Origin: Micromonospora coerulea
GTDB lineage: Bacteria > Actinomycetota > Actinomycetes > Mycobacteriales > Micromonosporaceae
Length of the DNA stretch: 64,000 bases
Reading direction: 5' to 3'
Assembly: GCF_016598485.1 (NCBI RefSeq)
Contig: NZ_JAEMUW010000015.1
Coordinates: 124,001-188,000, forward strand
The position numbers were made by a program, and so were the translations under genes. Position 1 is the first letter of the stretch, and each line of letters opens with the position of its first letter. Below, in pieces: positions 8,473 through 17,271 of this stretch. The notes under the pieces were generated by a model that saw nothing but the letters and a program-made list of their open reading frames with translations, did not search any database and had not been told where the DNA came from.

Positions 8473-9194
8473 CGGAGGGAGGCGCGGGCGGAGAAGGCGA
8501 TGCTGGCGAGCAGGAAGCCGCCGTTGACGATCGTGAACGCGACGATCACCCATACCGTGAGCGCCGGGGCGACGGTCAGCACCAGGCCGGCCAGGAAGAT
8601 CACCGCGCCGTAGTCGCGAACCAGCTTCACCAGGCGTACGGGCAGCGAGGTCGAGGTGACCATGCTGGCCGCGTTCGGGCCGGCCTGCATCACCGAGGTG
8701 ACCAGGTTGACCATCCAGGTGCCGGCGAAGACCGCCACCAGCCAGGTCGGCGTCCCCGGGCGCTGCGCCACGGCGGTCGCGCCGAGGGCGGTGACCAGGG
8801 CGATCTGGGCCGCCACGTCGCAGAGCACGTCCACCCGGGCGCCCGCCGCGCTGCGCTGGTTGGTGACCCGGGCGAGCTGCCCGTCGGCGCAGTCCAGGGC
8901 GTACGCGACCTGCCAGCCGACCAGCGCGACCAGCCCGACCACCCAGGCCGGGACGGAACCCGCGGCGACCCGGTCGGCGAGCGCGACCACGGTGACCGAG
9001 GCGGCCAGGCCGAGCAGCAGGTTCGCGATGGTCAGCGCGGTGGGACGCAGCCCCAGCCGCTGGGCGACCAGCGCGAAGAATGCGCCGATCCACTGGCTGA
9101 TCGACTCGCTGAACAGGCCGCCGCCCCGGTTGACCCGGTGGAAGTCGGCGACGGAGGGGCGGGACGGCTCAGCCAAGGTGGTCGCGGAGTGCAT
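8469..9194 (-). CDS. CDP-alcohol phosphatidyltransferase
   Basis: Membrane enzyme of 241 aa that transfers a phospho-alcohol from a CDP-alcohol to a hydroxyl acceptor. The family signature D-x2-DG-x2-AR-x8-G-x3-D-x3-D is complete, from DCADGQLAR to the final VDVLCD. About five to six membrane helices follow the usual fold. The start overlaps the end of the upstream dehydrogenase by 26 bases, so both sit in one operon with a nucleotidyltransferase. That context suggests its donor is CDP-glycerol built on sn-glycerol-1-phosphate, or a related CDP-polyol, rather than CDP-diacylglycerol. Acceptor unknown. Confidence 0.9.
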   Translation of the reverse strand: MHSATTLAEPSRPSVADFHRVNRGGGLFSESISQWIGAFFALVAQRLGLRPTALTIANLLLGLAASVTVVALADRVAAGSVPAWVVGLVALVGWQVAYALDCADGQLARVTNQRSAAGARVDVLCDVAAQIALVTALGATAVAQRPGTPTWLVAVFAGTWMVNLVTSVMQAGPNAASMVTSTSLPVRLVKLVRDYGAVIFLAGLVLTVAPALTVWVIVAFTIVNGGFLLASIAFSARASLR

Positions 9195-10236
9195 CGGCGT
9201 AGTCTGCCAGCCGCTCCCGCGTCTCGGTAGGCGACATCGCCAGGTGTTCGAGGATGGTGTAGCGGTCCGGTCGGGTGGCCGGCGCGAACTGCACCGCCTC
9301 GACGAACTGGTCGTCGGTCAAACCCACGTCGGCGGGGAGCCGGGGCAGCCCGTGTCGGCCCAGGCAGGCGGACATCTCCGCGAAGCGCCGCCGGTCCCCG
9401 CGCAGGAACGTGCAGAAGAGCGCCCCGAGGCCGGCCAGCTCGCCGTGCGAGGAGGTGCCCGGGAAGAGCGAGTCGACGGCGTGCATGATCTCGTGGCAGC
9501 CTCCGCTGGCCGGCCGGCTGCTGCCGCAGACCGCCATCGCCAGGCCGCTGGAGATCAACGCCTCCGCGAGCACCGTGACGAATGCGTCGTCAGTCATGTC
9601 GCCGAGGTGGGCGAGCACCGCCTCGGCGCCCATCCGGGCCAGCGAGGCGGCCAGTCCGTCCACCGGCTCGCCGCGGACCTGCCGGGCCAGCTCCCAGTCG
9701 GCCAGCGCGCTGATGTTGCTCACCACGTCGCCGATGCCCGCCCGGTTGTGCCGGTCCGGACCGGCCTCCACGAAGTCCAGGTCGACGATCACCGCGATCG
9801 GGATGTGCACCCCGTAGGAGCCCTTGATCCCGTCGGTGATCAGGCTCGCCACCGGGGAGGCGATCCCGTCGTTGGCCAGGCTGGTCGCCACGGTCACCAT
9901 GGGCAGGCCGCGCCGGGTGGCCGCGTACTTCGCCACGTCGATGGTCTTGCCGCCGCCGATCCCCACCACCGCGTCGTACGACCGAGCCCGCAGCTTCGCC
10001 CCCAGGTCGTCGGCGGCGTCCAGGGTGCCCCCGGCCACGGTGAACACGTCCGCGGTACGCAGCGACGGCCGGATCAGCTCAGCAATCTGCTCGCCCTGCC
10101 CCGGCCCGACCACCACCGCCACGTCGCCGCCGGCCGAGATCCGCCCGTCGGCGAGGATCGCGGCCAGGTCGGCCACCGCGCCGCGGCGCACGTCGATGTG
10201 TAGCGGGGTGAGGATCGTCCGGGCTAGTAGCGGCAT
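9169..10236 (-). CDS. sn-Glycerol-1-phosphate dehydrogenase-like (Fe-ADH family)
   Basis: 355-aa member of the iron-type alcohol dehydrogenase superfamily, closest by motif to G1P dehydrogenases (EgsA/AraM). The NAD(P)-binding part shows VVGIGGGKTIDVAKYAA and TVATSLANDGIASPVAS. Metal ligands are expected in GIGDVVSN (Asp), HEIMHAVD (His) and HGELAG (His). The predicted reaction is reduction of dihydroxyacetone phosphate to sn-glycerol-1-phosphate, the enantiomer used by archaeal lipids and by Bacillus PcrB. ATG 10236 overlaps the upstream gene by 13 bases. The nearest alternative is a 2-deoxy-scyllo-inosose-like or other sugar-phosphate dehydrogenase. Confidence 0.88.
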   Translation of the reverse strand: MPLLARTILTPLHIDVRRGAVADLAAILADGRISAGGDVAVVVGPGQGEQIAELIRPSLRTADVFTVAGGTLDAADDLGAKLRARSYDAVVGIGGGKTIDVAKYAATRRGLPMVTVATSLANDGIASPVASLITDGIKGSYGVHIPIAVIVDLDFVEAGPDRHNRAGIGDVVSNISALADWELARQVRGEPVDGLAASLARMGAEAVLAHLGDMTDDAFVTVLAEALISSGLAMAVCGSSRPASGGCHEIMHAVDSLFPGTSSHGELAGLGALFCTFLRGDRRRFAEMSACLGRHGLPRLPADVGLTDDQFVEAVQFAPATRPDRYTILEHLAMSPTETRERLADYADALRDHLG

Positions 10237-10955
10237 GCGATCTCCCGCGCCCGGGCCAGGTCGGCGTGGTTGTCGACCTCGACCCAGGAGACGTCGCCGA
10301 TCGGCGCCGCCCGCACCTCACCGCCCCGGTCGGCGAACTCCTGGTAGCCGTCCTCGTAGTAGAGGTTCGGGTCGCGCCGCCAGGTCGCCTCCAGCGCGTC
10401 GGCGAGCGCGTCGGCCACCTGCGGCTCGATCAGCGTCGCGCCGATGTACTCCCCGTACGCCTCGAGCGGGTCCATGATCTTGGTGATCCGGGTGAGCTGG
10501 CCGGCCGCGTCGAAGGTGGTCTTCATCTCCTCCTCGGCCAGCGCCTTGATGTTGTCGATCGCCAGCAGGATGCCCGGGCCGCGCTCGGCCAGCAGGGTCT
10601 TCTCCACGCTCACCGGGTGCACGGTGTCGCCGTTGACCAGCAGTACGCCCCGGGCGAAGTGCTCCCGGGCCAGCCAGAGCGAGTAGGCGTTGTTCCACTC
10701 CTCGGCCTTGTCGTTGTGCACCAGCGTGATCGTCACGCCGTACTTCTGCTCCAGGGCCGCCTGCCGTTGGACGACCGCGTCCGCCGCGTAGCCGACCACG
10801 ATCACCACCTCGGTCAGCCCGACCTCGGCGAGGTTGCGCAGCGCGATGTCCAGGATGGTGGTCTCACCGTCCACCGGCACCAACGCCTTGGGCAGGGTGT
10901 CGGTGTACGGGCGCAGTCGGCGCCCCGCACCGGCCGCGAGCACCATCCCGATCAT
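10224..10955 (-). CDS. Sugar/polyol-phosphate nucleotidyltransferase
   Basis: 243-aa GT-A-fold nucleotidyltransferase. The nucleotide-binding signature LAAGAGRRLRPYT with TLPKAL opens the protein, VNGDTV carries the metal-binding Asp, and the end WVEVDNHADLARA is typical of the family. It probably activates the phosphate product of the next gene with CTP (or charges a sugar phosphate) for the CDP-alcohol transferase. ATG 10955 is preceded by a strong GGAGGAGG; the in-frame extension to 10988 is less likely. A -10-like TATCCT on the minus strand (10995-11000) would start a three-gene transcript. Confidence 0.88.
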   Translation of the reverse strand: MIGMVLAAGAGRRLRPYTDTLPKALVPVDGETTILDIALRNLAEVGLTEVVIVVGYAADAVVQRQAALEQKYGVTITLVHNDKAEEWNNAYSLWLAREHFARGVLLVNGDTVHPVSVEKTLLAERGPGILLAIDNIKALAEEEMKTTFDAAGQLTRITKIMDPLEAYGEYIGATLIEPQVADALADALEATWRRDPNLYYEDGYQEFADRGGEVRAAPIGDVSWVEVDNHADLARAREIACRY

Positions 10956-11036
10956 GCCGGCATCCTCCTCCGTACGACTCCGGGTCACCGGTGGAGGATA
11001 GCCCCGGGTGACTTTGCCGCTGCCGCCAACCGTGGG

Positions 11037-11807
11037 TCAACCCGGCAGGGCCGCCAGGTCGGCGAGCATCGCCAGCCGCTCCTCCGCGGTCAGCACCAGG
11101 TACGGCCCGGCGGCCCGGCGGTCCGTCTCCAGCTCGATCGCCAGCCGCTCCGCCCCGGACGGCAGCTCCGCGATGCTCGCCGCGGTGTGCCCCGCCGCGG
11201 TCCACGCCGCCGCGTGCGCGTCCGCGCGGTGGTACCGCAGCGTGCCGAGCCGGTTGAGCAGCAGCACGCCCGGCGGTATGCCCTCCGGTTCGTACGGCGG
11301 GGCCATCGCGCCGAAGGCCGAGCCCGTCCCCGCCGGGTCGGCGTCGGCCAGCACCAGCGCGTACCCGAGCAGCCGGCCGAGCGCCTCCACCAGCCGGATC
11401 ACCCGGTCGTCGTGGCCGGCCCAGAGCTCCTCGGTCACCTCGGCGTGCACCTGGTAGATCTCGGCGAGGAAGGCGAGCCCGCGTTCCGTGGCGCAGAAGC
11501 CGCCGTCCGGTGCCCGCTGGATCATCCCGTGGGCGACCTGCTTGTCCAGTGCCCGCCGGCAGGCGGCCGGATCCCGGTAGCGGGTCACCGCCGCGAAGCC
11601 CGGCCCGTCCACCGTCCCGCCCGGCGCGGCCAGGCGGGTGCGGAACTCGACCAGGAAGCCGGTCGCGGCCGGCCCGCCGTACCGTGAGCTGAGCTCCGCG
11701 CCGCCGCCGTCGCGGCCGGCGAGCATGCCGGCGACGAAGGCCCGGTCGACCGCCGGGGCGACCAGCCCGGCGAACCGGTGCGGCGCCAGCTCGACGCCGT
11801 CGCTCAC
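11037..11807 (-). CDS. Winged-helix-like protein, conserved hypothetical
   Basis: Soluble 256-aa protein that I cannot name with confidence. A middle segment with RALDKQVAHGMIQRAPDGGFCATERG looks like recognition helix and wing of a MarR-type winged helix. The flanks are alpha-helical and have no membrane segment or signal peptide. GTG 11807 overlaps the TGA of the upstream Nudix gene (GTGA), so it is translated with it. It may sense or regulate something linked to the Nudix substrate; this is inference from coupling only. Confidence 0.65.
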   Translation of the reverse strand: MSDGVELAPHRFAGLVAPAVDRAFVAGMLAGRDGGGAELSSRYGGPAATGFLVEFRTRLAAPGGTVDGPGFAAVTRYRDPAACRRALDKQVAHGMIQRAPDGGFCATERGLAFLAEIYQVHAEVTEELWAGHDDRVIRLVEALGRLLGYALVLADADPAGTGSAFGAMAPPYEPEGIPPGVLLLNRLGTLRYHRADAHAAAWTAAGHTAASIAELPSGAERLAIELETDRRAAGPYLVLTAEERLAMLADLAALPG

Positions 11808-12253
11808 AGACCGATCGACCGCAGCGCGGCGAAGCCGTTCTCGGCGACCCGCCGGATCAGCCCGTCGTTGACGTCGCGGTGCTCGTCCAGCAGCGCCACG
11901 TCCGCCTCGCCCAGCCAGCGGAACTCGGTGTGCTTGCCGGCCTCCAGCCGGGGCCGGGCCAGGTCGCCGTCGACCCGGACCAGGAAGTCGGTTTCCAGCC
12001 GCTCCCGGCCGTCGTCGCCGGTCCAGTGGTACTCACCGACCAGCCCGAGGACGTGCGAGACGCTCCAGCCGGTCTCCTCGGTGACCTCCCGGCGCAGCGC
12101 CTCCTCGACGCTCTCGCCCGGCTCGACGTGGCCGCCGACGATGTCCCAGCAGTTGGGCAGGAGGGCCCGGTCCGGAGACCGGCGCTGGATGAAGATGCGG
12201 CCGTCGTCGTCCACGATCAGCGCGCCGGCGCAACGGAGAGGCTCGGTGGGCAC
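11804..12253 (-). CDS. Nudix hydrolase
   Basis: 149-aa pyrophosphohydrolase of the Nudix fold. The complete Nudix box runs from GHVEPGE through REVTEETGW with the metal-binding REVxEE core. Substrate cannot be predicted; the segment IFIQRRSPDRALLPNCWDIV resembles small housecleaning members that hydrolyse nucleoside diphosphate derivatives. GTG 12253 is chosen because a -10 hexamer TACTGT (minus strand, 12260-12265) lies six bases before it, which implies a leaderless transcript. The longer frame to 12313 would place the promoter inside the gene. Confidence 0.9.
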   Translation of the reverse strand: MPTEPLRCAGALIVDDDGRIFIQRRSPDRALLPNCWDIVGGHVEPGESVEEALRREVTEETGWSVSHVLGLVGEYHWTGDDGRERLETDFLVRVDGDLARPRLEAGKHTEFRWLGEADVALLDEHRDVNDGLIRRVAENGFAALRSIGL

Positions 12254-12259
12254 GTGAAG

Positions 12260-12265
12260 ACAGTA
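12260..12265 (-). promoter_or_regulatory. -10 hexamer of leaderless Nudix promoter
   Basis: TACTGT on the minus strand, six bases before GTG 12253, matches the TANNNT leaderless arrangement and decides the start. Confidence 0.5.
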
Positions 12266-12366
12266 GCGAGCCGGAGCCGTTTCCGGCGATGTCCGGCCTT
12301 GTCCCGAACGCATCGAGGGCCCACCATGTCCCTACCGGTGCCGCCGTCCCACAGGGGTGATGCGTG

Positions 12367-12759
12367 ATGCAGGTTCGGGAAGCGATGTCCAGTGAGGTTC
12401 TCGTGGTCGGCCCGGAGCACACGCTCCGGCAGGCGGCCCGGATGATGTCGGCCCGCAGGGTGGGCTCGGCGGTGGTGATCGATCCCGACTCCGAGGGGAT
12501 CGGGATCATGACGGAACGTGATGTGCTCAACGCGATCGGCGCGGGGTTGGACTGCGACGTCGAACGCACCGCGGCCCACCTGACCTGGGACGTGGTCTAC
12601 GCCGGCCCGGACTGGACGGTGGAGGAGGCGGCGGCGGCGATGGCCCGTGGCGGCTTCCGGCACCTGGTGGTGCTCGACGGCCGGGAGGTGGCCGGGGTGA
12701 TCTCGGTCCGCGACCTGATGCGGGTCTGGGCCCGGCAGCACGCGCCCACCGGGGTCTGA
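12367..12759 (+). CDS. Two-CBS-domain protein
   Basis: 130-aa protein made only of a tandem CBS pair (Bateman module): residues about 5-60 and 70-125. The motifs VGSAVVIDPDSEGIGIMTERDV and RHLVVLDGREVAGVISVRDL are the classical CBS ends with the Asp that contacts adenosyl ligands. Such stand-alone modules bind AMP, ATP or SAM and regulate partner proteins. ATG 12367 is preceded by GTG 12364 and an AGGGG site, so either may be used. It is monocistronic and ends at a strong terminator. Confidence 0.9.
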   Translation: MQVREAMSSEVLVVGPEHTLRQAARMMSARRVGSAVVIDPDSEGIGIMTERDVLNAIGAGLDCDVERTAAHLTWDVVYAGPDWTVEEAAAAMARGGFRHLVVLDGREVAGVISVRDLMRVWARQHAPTGV

Positions 12760-12771
12760 TCCCGCAGACGA

Positions 12772-12803
12772 CGATGGCCCGGCCGATACCGGCCGGGCCA
12801 TCG
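12772..12803. terminator. Bidirectional terminator
   Basis: Perfect 13-bp stem (CGATGGCCCGGCC and its complement) with a six-base loop between convergent genes. Confidence 0.85.
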
Positions 12804-12820
12804 CGGTGTCACGCCTCAGT

Positions 12821-15800
12821 TCACGGACCGACGAAGACCGCCGCGCCACGCCAGTCGGCACCGTCCAGGCCGGGGCCGCTGACCGTGGTGGAGAACTGCG
12901 GTTCCGACGGGTCGGTCGGCCAGATCATCTTCTCCAGGTTGCCGTTGCTCTGCCGGACCACGTACAGCGAGTTGTCGGCGGTGAAGACGCCGCCCGCCCC
13001 GGCGAAGAACGCCGAGGTCATGTACGTGAACCGGTCGGCGCCGACGGTGCCGCTGTCCGGGGTGAACCAGCGCCAGTAGAGGCTGCTCTGCCCGGCGAGC
13101 GTGTAGTACAGCCGGCCGTCCTTGAAGAACATGCCGGTCACGCTCGGGATCTCGGCGTAGAAGTTCGTCGTCGAGCCGGCGTACGTCTGCGACTCACCCT
13201 CCTTGGCGGAACCGGTCTCCACGGTGTCCCACGTGGCGTCGTGGTACGGGTCGACCTTGCTCGGCGTACCGAAGGCCGCGCCGTCGAAGGACCGCTTCCA
13301 GAGCGAGCCGTTCATCCCGTAGAACAACGTGCCGCCGACCCAGAAGCCGCCCTTGGCGGACGACCAGGCGGTGCCGTCGGGGTTGTTGACCGGGGTGGCC
13401 GAGCCGGCCGCCGAAACGCCGTCGTACGACCGCTTCGAGACGCTGTTCAGCTCGGCCGCGGTCGGCAGCGGCGCCACCTTGACCAGCTCGATGGCCTGCA
13501 CCAGCGGGTTCTCCACGACCCGACCGAAGTCGATGTCGACGTTGCCGTCACTGGTGATGGTGACGGCGCGCATCGTGCCCCGGTCGGTGCCACCGGCCTC
13601 GACCACCGGGTCGAAGTCGTTCAGCCGGACCAGGCCGTCGATGCTGACGTCGAAGATCCGCTTGCCCGGGGTGGCGGTGCCGGAGTACCGGTTGGCCAGG
13701 TAGATCCGCACCTGCACCTGCTGACCGGCCGGCACCGGGAAGTCCCACTGCATGTCCGGCGCGGTGCTCGGGTCCCACCGCTCGTCGCTGTAGATGGCGG
13801 CCGGGGTGCCGGCCGGAACCGTGGCGTCGAGGGTGGCCAGGGTGGTGTAGCCCTTGGTGGTGCTGCCCACGTTGTGGTACTGGCTGGGGGCGTCGATGGT
13901 GTCGGTCGCCCAGGCCGGGCCGCTGGCCGCGGTGACCGCGGGACCGCCCGCGTTGATCCGGTACAGCACGTCGTTCGCGGTGGGCGCCGGCGCCGACTGC
14001 ACGATCTCGATCGCCTGGACCAGCGGGTTCTCCAGGACGTGACCGAAGTCGATGTCCACGTTGCCGTCACTGATCATCGGGAACGACCGCATGGTGCCCC
14101 GGTCCGTGCCGCCGGCGGCGGCGACCGGGTCGAAGCGGTCCAGCTTCAGCGTGCCGTCGATGCTCACGTTGAAGATGCGCTTACCGACCGTGCCGGTCGT
14201 CGGGTACCGGTTGGCCAGGTAGAGCCGCACCTGGATCTGGGCGCCGGCCGGCACCGGGAAGTCCCACTGCATCTCCGGCGCGGTGGCCGGGTCCCAGCGC
14301 TCGCTGCTGAACACGTCCACCGGGGTGCTGGACGGCACCGTGGAGTCCAGGGTGGCCGGGGTGGTGTACGTGTTGACGTTGCTGCCGGTGTTGTGGTTCT
14401 TGCTCGGGGTCGCCACCGTGTCGGCCGCCCACGCCGGGCCACCGTCGACCGCGGCGATCTGCGGCCCGCCGGCGTTGACCCGGTAGAGCACCTGGGTCGG
14501 CGTGGCCTTGCCCGCCTGGTAGACGTCGCCGGGCAGGTCCTTGACCGCGGTGGAGTGCGGGGCGTCGCCGCCGGTCAGCGGGAAGAAGGCGATCTTCTGG
14601 CGCTTGTACTGGAAGTTGCCGATCCAGTCCTGGTCGCTGCCGAGCCAGAGGCCCCCGGGGGTCACCAGCATCTCGGTGACGCCGTACCCGCGCGGGTGCC
14701 GGCCCGGGTTCCAGGCCAGCGGCAGGCCGCTCGCCGGGTCGAGCGCGGCGATGCTGGGCCGGCCGACGGCACCCGGCGCGGCCTTGTCCGTGCCCGAGGA
14801 GTTGTTGGACCAGCGGAAGTGGCCGCCGACGTAGACGGCCTGCTCGCTGATGCCGACGGAGAGGAAGGTGTCACCGCCGCTGTAGTTGACCCAGGTCGGC
14901 TGCTGTCCGCCGCCGGTCGCCGCGGTTTCCCACCGCGCCGCCGAGTCACAGAGCCCCGGGTACGCCCCGCCGGTGGTGGCCACCACGAAGTACTTGCCGT
15001 CCGGCGAGAACTGCACGTCGCGGACGTACGAGTCGAAGGAGAGGGCCCGGCAGGTCGGGGTGTAGCGGTCGGTGTTCCAGTCCATCACGGTGGCCGAGGT
15101 GTCACCGAGGCTGATCCGCACGATCTGGTCGTGCAGCACCCCGTCGGCCTTCTTGAAGTTGCCGATGACGACGAGCTGGTTGCCGTCCGGCGAGAGGGCG
15201 AGCTTCTCCGGCCCGACGCCGGCCTTCGCGCCCGTGCTGCCCTCGGTCCAGTTGTGGTTCTCAGTCAGGGGAATGTTCAGGTAGCTGTCCAGCGCGCCGG
15301 TGGCGGCGTCCAACGAGGCGAGACCGTTGCGGGTGCTCGCGTCGGCGGTGGTGAAGATGCCGCCGACCAGCAGCCGGTCACCCACCTTGGCGATGTCGTT
15401 GATGGTGCCGTTGAACGCCGGCCCCTTGAAGGTGGTGACCAGCGAGCCGTCGGCGATGTTGACCAACGCCAGCTTGCGCCGGTTGACGCCGTTGGCAATG
15501 GTGAACTCACCGGCGAGGTAGACCGTGCCGGCGGTCGGCCCGGGGAGCACCGCGTTCACCGGACGGTCGAGCACGGGCTTGAAGGCGGGGTCGATGTCAC
15601 CGGTGGCCTTGTCGAAGGCCAGCACGTACTTCTGGGTGACGGTGGTGGCCGAGCCGCGGTCCTGCGCCTGGGTGAACGACCCGGCGGCGATCACCTTCGT
15701 GCCGGCGTCGTAGATGGCCACCACGCTGCCGTCGAGGATGTTCGGCGTCTGGGCGGACGGCACGTCCGCGACCACGGTGTCGTGGTTCGGCGCGGCGGCG

Positions 15801-15892
15801 AGGGCAGGGCTGGCCGTGAATAGGCTGGCGACGCCGAGGACGGCGGCACCGAACAGGGACACCGTGCGGTGTCTCAGTAACGAGGAAGGCAC
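12821..15892 (-). CDS. Secreted beta-propeller protein with two malectin domains
   Basis: 1023-aa exported protein. The signal peptide (hydrophobic from VSLFGAAVLG to the ALA-AAP cleavage site near residue 34) leads into an N-terminal propeller-like region (about 37-460) with repeated GSLVTTF, LLVGGIFTTAD and LSPDGNQLVV blades. Two near-identical malectin modules follow (about 467-632 and 641-806; VLYRVNAGGP/VLYRINAGGP, WDFPVPAG, FNVSIDG/FDVSIDG). A last unit of about 215 aa (RSYDG, WRWFTPDSG) closes it. GTG 15892 has GGAG six bases upstream. A carbohydrate-binding surface protein is expected, possibly a partner of the polysaccharide made here. Confidence 0.88.
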   Translation of the reverse strand: MPSSLLRHRTVSLFGAAVLGVASLFTASPALAAAPNHDTVVADVPSAQTPNILDGSVVAIYDAGTKVIAAGSFTQAQDRGSATTVTQKYVLAFDKATGDIDPAFKPVLDRPVNAVLPGPTAGTVYLAGEFTIANGVNRRKLALVNIADGSLVTTFKGPAFNGTINDIAKVGDRLLVGGIFTTADASTRNGLASLDAATGALDSYLNIPLTENHNWTEGSTGAKAGVGPEKLALSPDGNQLVVIGNFKKADGVLHDQIVRISLGDTSATVMDWNTDRYTPTCRALSFDSYVRDVQFSPDGKYFVVATTGGAYPGLCDSAARWETAATGGGQQPTWVNYSGGDTFLSVGISEQAVYVGGHFRWSNNSSGTDKAAPGAVGRPSIAALDPASGLPLAWNPGRHPRGYGVTEMLVTPGGLWLGSDQDWIGNFQYKRQKIAFFPLTGGDAPHSTAVKDLPGDVYQAGKATPTQVLYRVNAGGPQIAAVDGGPAWAADTVATPSKNHNTGSNVNTYTTPATLDSTVPSSTPVDVFSSERWDPATAPEMQWDFPVPAGAQIQVRLYLANRYPTTGTVGKRIFNVSIDGTLKLDRFDPVAAAGGTDRGTMRSFPMISDGNVDIDFGHVLENPLVQAIEIVQSAPAPTANDVLYRINAGGPAVTAASGPAWATDTIDAPSQYHNVGSTTKGYTTLATLDATVPAGTPAAIYSDERWDPSTAPDMQWDFPVPAGQQVQVRIYLANRYSGTATPGKRIFDVSIDGLVRLNDFDPVVEAGGTDRGTMRAVTITSDGNVDIDFGRVVENPLVQAIELVKVAPLPTAAELNSVSKRSYDGVSAAGSATPVNNPDGTAWSSAKGGFWVGGTLFYGMNGSLWKRSFDGAAFGTPSKVDPYHDATWDTVETGSAKEGESQTYAGSTTNFYAEIPSVTGMFFKDGRLYYTLAGQSSLYWRWFTPDSGTVGADRFTYMTSAFFAGAGGVFTADNSLYVVRQSNGNLEKMIWPTDPSEPQFSTTVSGPGLDGADWRGAAVFVGP
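13475..14493 (-). repeat. Imperfect tandem repeat encoding two malectin modules
   Basis: Two copies of about 490 bases, offset by about 525 (module 1 up to 14493, module 2 up to 13968). Shared blocks encode the QWDFPVPAG, YLANRY, GKRIF and DGNVDIDFG segments with little divergence, so the duplication looks fairly recent or homogenised. Confidence 0.75.
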
Positions 15893-16105
15893 AGGCAACT
15901 CCGGAGGCGCGTCGGAGAGCTGTGATCGGGGCCGGGGATCGGAGCGGTGTGAGGCGTCCGACCGGCGCGATCGACCACAGACGTGAAAGCAACACCTTCT
16001 CGCATCGAGGTGCGCCGCGTCCACCCGGGATCGTGATATTGGCCGAGCAATCCGTCGGGCCGACCCGCCGAGCCAGTGCGGATCACACGAAAAGACGAGC
16101 CCCGA

Positions 16106-17164
16106 TCACCGGGCCGGGGTCGCGGTGGCGGTCAGGTCGGGTGGCGGCGGCGAGAAGTACGGGTCGGTGGCCATCTCCCGGAACACGGCCTCGCTCTCCG
16201 GATCGTTGCCGAACGTGCTGTCGTACAACGGCTTGGTGGTCTGCCTCGCGGCGAAGTAGAGCGCGCCCTTGATCTGCGGGTGCTTCTTCAGGTACGGGCC
16301 CACCTCACGCAGCCAGTCGGCGCGCTGCCCGGGCCGGCCCTCCTGGGTCAGGCCGAACTCGCCGATCACCACCGGCCGGGGGTGCTGCTGGGCGAAGGCC
16401 ATGAAGTGGTCCATCCGGTTGCTGAAGCTGGCCCACTCCGGGCCCGGGTAGACGTCGGCGCAGAGCCAGTCCACCTGGTCGTCACCCGGGTAGTACGCCG
16501 CCGCGGCCCGCTCGTCCTCGGCGAACCCGTCCGCGTGCGGACACCACACCCAGCCCGCGTTGGTGACCCCGACCTCGGTGAAGATGGCCCGGATGTGCTT
16601 CCAGGCGGCGACGTAGTCCTCCGGCGAGTGGATGCTGGCGGCCAGGTTGGGCCGGTCCATCTCCCAGCGGTACCGCAGCAGCACCGGCAGCCCGAACGCC
16701 TTCACGTCCTCGGCCCGCTGCCGGATCAGCGAGTCGTAGGTGCCGCTGACCGTCGACCGGGTGTCCGTGCCCTGCCAGGAGATCATCTGGAGCTTCCCCA
16801 TGGCCTGGAACGCCTGCTCCGTGGCGCCCGGGAAGGACTCGTTCCACTGGTGGAACATGTGCGCCATGGTGAGCTTCCCGCCCGCGGCCCGGTTGAACTG
16901 GTCGAGCGCGGCGGCCCGCCCGGTGGCGTTGTGCCACTGTGGCTTGACCCAGGCACCGAGCCAGGCGCCCTCCTCCGGCGGCTCCGGGCCGAGCCCGGTG
17001 GTCCGCACCGGGCCGGTCCGCGGCTCCACCGTGGGCGGTGACGCCACCGTCGTCGCCGGCCCCGCCGGCCGTCCGGCGGGCCCCGACTCGCAGGCCGCCA
17101 CCGCCGGTGCCAGGCAGGCCAGAGCGAGCACGGCCGCCATCGTCCGTCGTAGTCGTCGTACCAC
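16106..17164 (-). CDS. GH26-like glycoside hydrolase lipoprotein
   Basis: 352-aa exported hydrolase. The N-terminal RRLRRT, hydrophobic core and lipobox VAAC (Cys24) predict membrane anchoring outside the cell; a Pro/Thr linker follows to about residue 60. The (beta/alpha)8 domain shows RYRWEMDR with the putative acid/base Glu and VVIGEFGLT with the putative nucleophile Glu, the GH26 (mannanase-like) arrangement. GTG 17164 follows GGGAGAGG. It lies just downstream of the sulfotransferase, behind a terminator, so it has its own promoter. It likely trims or releases the polysaccharide made by the cluster. Confidence 0.88.
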   Translation of the reverse strand: MVRRLRRTMAAVLALACLAPAVAACESGPAGRPAGPATTVASPPTVEPRTGPVRTTGLGPEPPEEGAWLGAWVKPQWHNATGRAAALDQFNRAAGGKLTMAHMFHQWNESFPGATEQAFQAMGKLQMISWQGTDTRSTVSGTYDSLIRQRAEDVKAFGLPVLLRYRWEMDRPNLAASIHSPEDYVAAWKHIRAIFTEVGVTNAGWVWCPHADGFAEDERAAAAYYPGDDQVDWLCADVYPGPEWASFSNRMDHFMAFAQQHPRPVVIGEFGLTQEGRPGQRADWLREVGPYLKKHPQIKGALYFAARQTTKPLYDSTFGNDPESEAVFREMATDPYFSPPPPDLTATATPAR

Positions 17165-17201
17165 CGCAACCTCTCCCCAGGAAGGTCGCCGGCCCCCGTG
17201 A

Positions 17202-17231
17202 CCCCGGGCTCCGCGTCAGCGGAGCCCGGGG
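17202..17231 (-). terminator. Terminator of the polysaccharide operon
   Basis: Perfect 13-bp stem (CCCCGGGCTCCGC arm) with a GTCA loop, directly after the sulfotransferase at 17272 and before the GH26 gene. Confidence 0.8.
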
Positions 17232-17271
17232 TGGCCGGACGACCTGAAGCACTCTACCGGTGCGACGGCCC

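Noticed and set aside
12806..15823. 1005-codon plus-strand frame opposite the malectin protein
   Set aside because: Antisense shadow in high-GC DNA; the minus-strand product has signal peptide, domains and ribosome site.
16025..16105. Upstream in-frame extension of the malectin protein to 16024
   Set aside because: It would put 44 charged residues before the signal peptide; GTG 15892 with GGAG is the sensible start.
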